From Platynereis dumerilii (taxonomy: Eukaryota; Annelida; Polychaeta; Phyllodocida; Nereididae): a stretch of 64,000 nt of DNA. This document shows, piece by piece, positions 60,701-64,000 of this stretch. The stretch covers positions 4,024,452 to 4,088,451 of the forward strand of contig JAPTHN010000038.1 of assembly GCA_026936325.1 (NCBI GenBank), read 5' to 3'. Within the stretch, counting starts at the first letter, position 1. Each line of letters begins with the position of its first letter. Below the pieces are notes generated by a model. The model searched no databases, was not told the DNA's origin, and saw nothing but the letters and a program-made list of their open reading frames with translations. Both the position numbers and the translations under genes were made by a program.

Positions 60701-62319
60701 CCATCAGTCATATGAAGCAGGACACACCACATGTTGCATTTGGCTTTGTTACATGATTCTATGCTAAACACATAATGATTTTCACGTTTCACATCAGTCA
60801 CATCATCAAGTCTTGACATTTCAAAGTCATCATCATCATCATTTGTCAAAGCACTCAAGTTCAAGTCACACATTTCAAAGTTTTCAAAGTTTGCAACATC
60901 ATTGACATTGTCATCATTTTGAGAGACATCATTTGGCACATCATCAAATGTCACGTCATCAATTTTCACGTCATCAATTTTCACATCATCAGTTTTCACA
61001 TCAAAAATTTTCACATCATCATCAATTTTCACATCATCAGTTTTCACATCATCAATTTTCACATCATCATCAATTTTCACATCATCAGTTTTCACATCAT
61101 CAATTTTCACATCATCAATTTTCACATCATCATCAATTTTCACAACATCATCATCATCATCAATTTTCACAAGTGAATTGTCACATGTCACATCATAAAT
61201 TTCAACATTGTTCATCATTTCATCAAGTTCACAAAATTCATCAATTTCTGCGATTGGCTCGTTTTCTTGGCGATAGGCATGAATGTTGGCGTTCAGGTGG
61301 CGACTCTGTTTCACACGACAGACACTTTCGAAGTGATGGCGTCTACGACAATAACTGCAAGATTTGCCGTAAGCAAAGCATCTGCCTTTCGGGTGAGACT
61401 GTCCACAATTACCACAGTTATTCACAAAGTTACTGGCACGAAAATTGTCACGAGTGCGAACATCACTGCGAGAGTCATAACGAGAATCTTGTCTGCGAGA
61501 ATCTTGTCTGCGAGAATCTTGGCGACGAAAATCTTGTCGACGAAAATCTTGGCGTCGATTGTCAGTGCGAGGGCGAGCTCCTTGACCTTGACCTTGGCCT
61601 TGACCGTCTCGTCTAGAGAAATGAGAACCTTGACCGTTGCCTTGGGAACGATACTGTTGCTGTCTTGGATTGCGGTTTCTTCCACGTTGGCCTACGTTGC
61701 GACCAAAAGCGTTGACACTTGCACCCCGTGTCGACGAGTTGTTTCCCAGCACGTCAATTGACTGTTGACGTTGCTCGTGGAGGTGGCACTTGTTGATTAT
61801 CTGATCGAGGTCTAAATCTTCTGCCCACAATTTATTCCTTAAATCAGTTGAGCGTACTCCGCTTGAAATTTGCTTGCACAATTGGTTTTTCAAAGTGTTA
61901 CCAAATTCACAGTTTTGAGCGAGTTGTCTAAGTCTTGCAACATACTCGGCAATACTTTCACCTTTTTCTTGATAGCATGCATCAAATTGTTTCATGTAAA
62001 GCTTTGTGATTTTCTTAGGCTCAAAGTGAGTGTCAAACTTACGGATCACGGTATCATAGTCATCTTTTTGTGCAGCTGGGGTGAATGTGAAAGTGCTGAA
62101 AATTCCCTGATACGTCTGTCCCATGCCATATAACAAAATTGCAACTTTCCTTGCTCCGGATGCATCATTCAGGTCAGCAGCTACGAAATAAGTCTTGAGT
62201 TCTTCTTTGAATTTCTTCCAGGCCACGCAGGCATTGGTTTCCGAGGGCTGAAACTTTGGCGGGGGGAATGAAGAAGCAGCCATTTTCGCGATGATTTGTT
62301 TACCATGTGCTCTCAGCAA
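57772..62319 (-). CDS. Gag-pol polyprotein of the Ty3/gypsy element
   Basis: One frame of 1515 codons. Residues 1-300 are Gag, with an Arg/Gln/Asp-rich repeated stretch (RRQDFRRQDSRRQDS, about 250-280). Residues 300-335 carry two Cys/His zinc knuckles (CGNCGQSHPKGRC and CSYCRRRHH). Residues 376-460 are an acidic VKIDD repeat. The protease region lies near 545. RT is at about 690-860, with RLPMGICSAPE and the VMDDILVHG active site (about 831). RNase H is at about 965-1050 (VSCDASQLGLG, ETDHLPL). Integrase is at about 1200-1400, with an HHCC zinc finger (HESHQG, CSPCQRH), ATDLF, SDNGPP and GLVEKAV as the D,D,E positions. Met13 (MAASSFPPPKF) is an alternative start. The proteins would form the virus-like particle, copy the RNA and insert the DNA. 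Confidence 0.95.
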   Translation of the reverse strand: MLRAHGKQIIAKMAASSFPPPKFQPSETNACVAWKKFKEELKTYFVAADLNDASGARKVAILLYGMGQTYQGIFSTFTFTPAAQKDDYDTVIRKFDTHFEPKKITKLYMKQFDACYQEKGESIAEYVARLRQLAQNCEFGNTLKNQLCKQISSGVRSTDLRNKLWAEDLDLDQIINKCHLHEQRQQSIDVLGNNSSTRGASVNAFGRNVGQRGRNRNPRQQQYRSQGNGQGSHFSRRDGQGQGQGQGARPRTDNRRQDFRRQDFRRQDSRRQDSRRQDSRYDSRSDVRTRDNFRASNFVNNCGNCGQSHPKGRCFAYGKSCSYCRRRHHFESVCRVKQSRHLNANIHAYRQENEPIAEIDEFCELDEMMNNVEIYDVTCDNSLVKIDDDDDVVKIDDDVKIDDVKIDDVKTDDVKIDDDVKIDDVKTDDVKIDDDVKIFDVKTDDVKIDDVKIDDVTFDDVPNDVSQNDDNVNDVANFENFEMCDLNLSALTNDDDDDFEMSRLDDVTDVKRENHYVFSIESCNKAKCNMWCVLLHMTDGNQIHFKIDTQGDVSVISRSVYNSLRVKPQLMPSKTIINGFGGSVVKSLGQIALPVRSNNNSVYFMKVEVVDCKCPSILSDSDSVALGLVKRVYRTERSHDVPQSTKAILDKYVDVTVGIGCIPGTCTLKYDPSVKPVAHPPRNIPAALRDAVKAKLDSREKLNIIERVPVATPTPWCSSLHTVLKKNRNDVRITIDPKDLNKALLREYHPILTVEDVITRTHGSTYFTVLDANQGFFQIKLDDQSALLTAFNTPFGRFYYKRLPMGICSAPEIYQLAMTELFAGIPGVEIVMDDILVHGATLEKHNATLNAVLQRCRDKNLKLNKAKIKLAQREVEYVGQVLTPDGVKVSQDKIKAVVEMPRPAEINHVHTLLGMVNYMMKFIPELSMITEPLRQLIKESSQRNFQFHWDPVHENAFATLKHKLTSSPVLRYYNLNEPVTVSCDASQLGLGMVLLQGGRPVAYASKSLTQAEYAYSQIEKEMLAIVVACRKFHTYIYGRSDVTIETDHLPLIRIMDKPLHLVPLRLQKMRMRLQQYDFKLIHKPGKEIPVPDNLSRRPLKETRTELPEFNVLLMNVRSITSFSPRRLKQIVEETEKDEALKMLKTVINTSWPDTKKEVDPLIRPYWDFKEEMNVIDDVVLRAERVVVPSSLQQEILRILHESHQGMVKTKQLAKDLIYWPGINSQIEDMISKCSPCQRHRNYQSKEPMIPSEVPSEPWSMIATDLFSCAGRKFLILVDYYSEWFEFAVLAPDATAETVIKETKKIFACHGIPNKVISDNGPPFNGYKYKKFSEDFDFEHITMSPYHSQTNGLVEKAVGIVENMIMKCKEDNRDLTLALLNIRNTPRSSEIGSPAQRLMGRRTRTKIPTNQNLLKPNTLDPNVVQDHMNEKRQVAKSYYDKGSRDLPKLNDGDTVRIRDQRAKVWEPAQLMPRNETPSLDDRSYLVKTTEGRLKRRNRRDLLKTREDNIYREDIWD
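60930..61175 (-). repeat. In-frame minisatellite in gag, VKIDD-type repeats
   Basis: About fourteen units of 15-21 bases, CATCATCAATTTTCA on the plus strand, stay in frame and encode VKIDD, VKTDD and VKIDDD variants. It lies between the zinc knuckles and the protease region. It gives a long acidic, probably unfolded linker. The same DNA read on the plus strand gives a meaningless His/Phe/Ser-rich frame. Confidence 0.9.
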
Positions 62320-62362
62320 AAATCGTAATCCTTGGTCTGATGGGGCTTGCCCACAGTCAAAA

Positions 62363-62380
62363 ATCCCACTTCTGACACCA
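62363..62380 (-). other. Primer binding site
   Basis: TGGTGTCAGAAGTGGGAT on the element's strand starts directly after the 5' LTR. The leading TGG pairs with the CCA end of a tRNA. I have not identified which tRNA. Confidence 0.8.
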
Positions 62381-62559
62381 TGTTGTGTACTCAGCTCGCT
62401 TACTTGAAGCGATGGAGCCGGATATTAAGATAATGTACAAGATGAAGACAGACGCCATGCGTGGTGGAACGTGATCATGTGATCATAATTTATTAGGCAT
62501 GACTAAACAACGTGACGTCATGGCCTACAGACTAAAGCGCATGACTTCAATACATAACA
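62381..62559 (-). repeat. 5' LTR
   Basis: 179 bp, identical to the left-hand LTR. It is followed on the plus strand by the second GTGTG target duplication (62560-62564). Confidence 0.95.
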
Positions 62560-62564
62560 GTGTG

Positions 62565-64000
62565 TATGTAATACTACGTATAATGTTTTAGGAATACCCT
62601 GGGGAATACATCCTATTTTATTTGCTCATTGAGCAATCACAGCACTAAAAACAACTCCGATAAACTCAGCCATTTGCACATGAATTGATAGGGAACTTAA
62701 AGGAACCAAGCCAAATTTCCCTAATATAACATATTATCAGGCACATCTGGTAAAAATTTCGTGATAGATCAGTATTAAATGCTTTCTGGACAAATTGTTC
62801 AGAATTATGTGCTTCACAATTGTTCTTGTTGATTTACTATTATTTTGCACCTCTTGCACATGTGTTTATCAGAGCATGCAATGCAACTACTTTCAGTACC
62901 ACAAAAAGGCCAGACATAATATTATTTGATTATTAGCCTCTTATCAACAGGCCCAACACATTTTCTGCCTATCGAAAAAAAGTATACTTATTCAGTCAAA
63001 TCATAATTCAACCGCACTCACAGTTTTCTGTAAATCATACATGAAGTCTTGGTGAGCATTTAGTCTGTAGAAAGATTTAGCAATCAAGTAACACTCAGCT
63101 CCATTGCTGACCAGGGAAAGATTGGGCTGGTCATGAAATACCATATCAGTGAGGCCCTGAAAATGAAAGGGGAAAATTAACAGAAGTGCTAGTCATTCCT
63201 GAGTGAGTATTGAGTAACCACTTTGGATAATATAAAATTTAACAATAGTGGATCCTATTACTGATCAACAGTAACTTCCAGAGTGTTTTGACTGAGACTC
63301 ACCAAAAAAGAGGCTCTGGAGGGGTGGTAATGGGGGAAAGGGAATTCAAAAGTAAAATGGCCAAGGGACATGGGGGACATAAAACCCAATCTATAGAGCT
63401 GATGGACAGGGAATTAAAAATTCAATTTGAAAAAACATCGCAAAGGTACAGGGGACACAGAATTCAAAAGTAACATGGTCAACAACAACAATGGCCAAGG
63501 GACGGGAGGGGGGGGGGGCGCGCACAAAACCCCACCCAGAGCCAAATGAGATCATAAGTTTACGAAATTGTCTTTGAGACATTAAGACACCATACACTAA
63601 ACCTTCGGCTTCAGGTGCTTTTAAACGCCTGATTGTTTTTTCCTCTGATGCTTATTACATTCATTGTTTCTTCGTTTTTCCTCTCTGTTTGTGAGATTGA
63701 GCTAGTTCATTAGGATTTTAATGACTTCCTTCATGTCATTAAGGCAAATAGCTGTCATCGTCCGTCAAGAAAATCCAAGACATAACAAAACACAGGAAGA
63801 GCAGCCTCCTCAACAGGAGACGCTAACATCTGCATTCGATGTGCATAATTGATAGACTGCCAAGGTGAGGAGATGGCCCATAATTGACATGCTCAAAGGT
63901 CTTCCATCATACCAACTGGCTACATTTGTTGTGCGTGTAGAATGTAGATGCAATGCAAAAGATAGTACAAAGTAAAGAATAGAAAATATGTGATTACAAC
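62565..64000. other. Non-coding right end of the window
   Basis: AT-rich sequence without a supported gene. The only structure is the purine-rich repeat at 63330-63525. Confidence 0.5.
63330..63525 (+). repeat. Purine-rich degenerate repeat with a G run
   Basis: GAATTCAAAAGTAAAATGGC, followed by CAAGGGAC, recurs in variant form near 63343, 63410 and 63462. It ends in a run GGGAGGGGGGGGGGG followed by CGCGCAC. It is probably a decayed tandem repeat. The frames through it are not convincing genes. Confidence 0.55.

Larger units (their letters stand above)
57049..62559 (-). mobile_element. Ty3/gypsy LTR retrotransposon, whole-looking and very young
   Basis: The element is 5511 bp, flanked by a GTGTG duplication, with two 179-bp LTRs that are identical over their full length. 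On its own strand the LTR runs TGTTATG to ACAACA. The domain order gag, protease, RT, RNase H, integrase is that of Ty3/gypsy. One long frame spans almost the whole interior, and I see no break in it. There is no envelope gene. Identical LTRs mean insertion in the very recent past. The clade cannot be fixed by eye; a mag-like group of animal gypsy elements is plausible. Confidence 0.95.

Noticed and set aside
60933-61616. Plus-strand frame of 227 codons rich in His, Gln, Phe and Ser
   Set aside because: It is the antisense reading of the gag minisatellite and basic repeat. The minus-strand frame has clear retroelement domains.

Overview
The window is AT-rich, gene-poor DNA from an animal. The evidence is an intron-containing RASD-type Ras GTPase gene with GT/AG splice sites, tRNA-derived SINEs, a non-LTR retrotransposon (LINE) fragment, many TA-flanked DNA transposon remnants and a Ty3/gypsy LTR element. 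A marine invertebrate, possibly a deuterostome, would fit. The sequence alone does not fix the phylum.

The only host gene I can support lies on the minus strand. Its first coding exon (40869-41190) encodes the start of a RASD1/RASD2-like small GTPase up to the codon after the G3 box. The matching last exon, with G4, G5, the basic tail and a CAAX box, is present three times downstream, at 30571-31124 (copy C), 21365-21917 (copy B) and 11847-12400 (copy A). Each has the same acceptor and the same phase, and each sits in a tandem unit of roughly 9-10 kb: A 8494-18050, B 18051-27247, C 27248-37326. A and C are open to the CAAX box. B has lost one base and ends early. The first exon is not duplicated, so the locus has one 5' exon facing three alternative or redundant terminal exons. 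The units form a patchwork in which B matches A in some stretches and C in others. B has also lost about 3.1 kb, with a 2.8 kb long-armed foldback transposon in its place. Bases 1-8493 hold much older, scrambled and partly inverted copies of the non-coding parts of the same unit, with no exon seen.

From 37 to 57 kb the window is a graveyard of small mobile elements. It holds a dispersed palindromic repeat (two copies), a TA-flanked family rich in CACAGTGAAT/CACAGTGAGA words (two clear copies, one probable), a 2.8 kb element with GAACAC/GTGTTC-rich ends, a 5'-truncated LINE of the CR1/L2 kind, one end of a Tc1-like element, several hairpin MITEs and a diverged 200-bp tandem array.

At 57049-62559, on the minus strand, is a whole-looking Ty3/gypsy retrotransposon. 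Its two 179-bp LTRs are identical and it is flanked by a GTGTG target duplication, so it inserted very recently. One long gag-pol frame carries an unusual acidic minisatellite. The last 1.4 kb is unassigned apart from a short purine-rich repeat.
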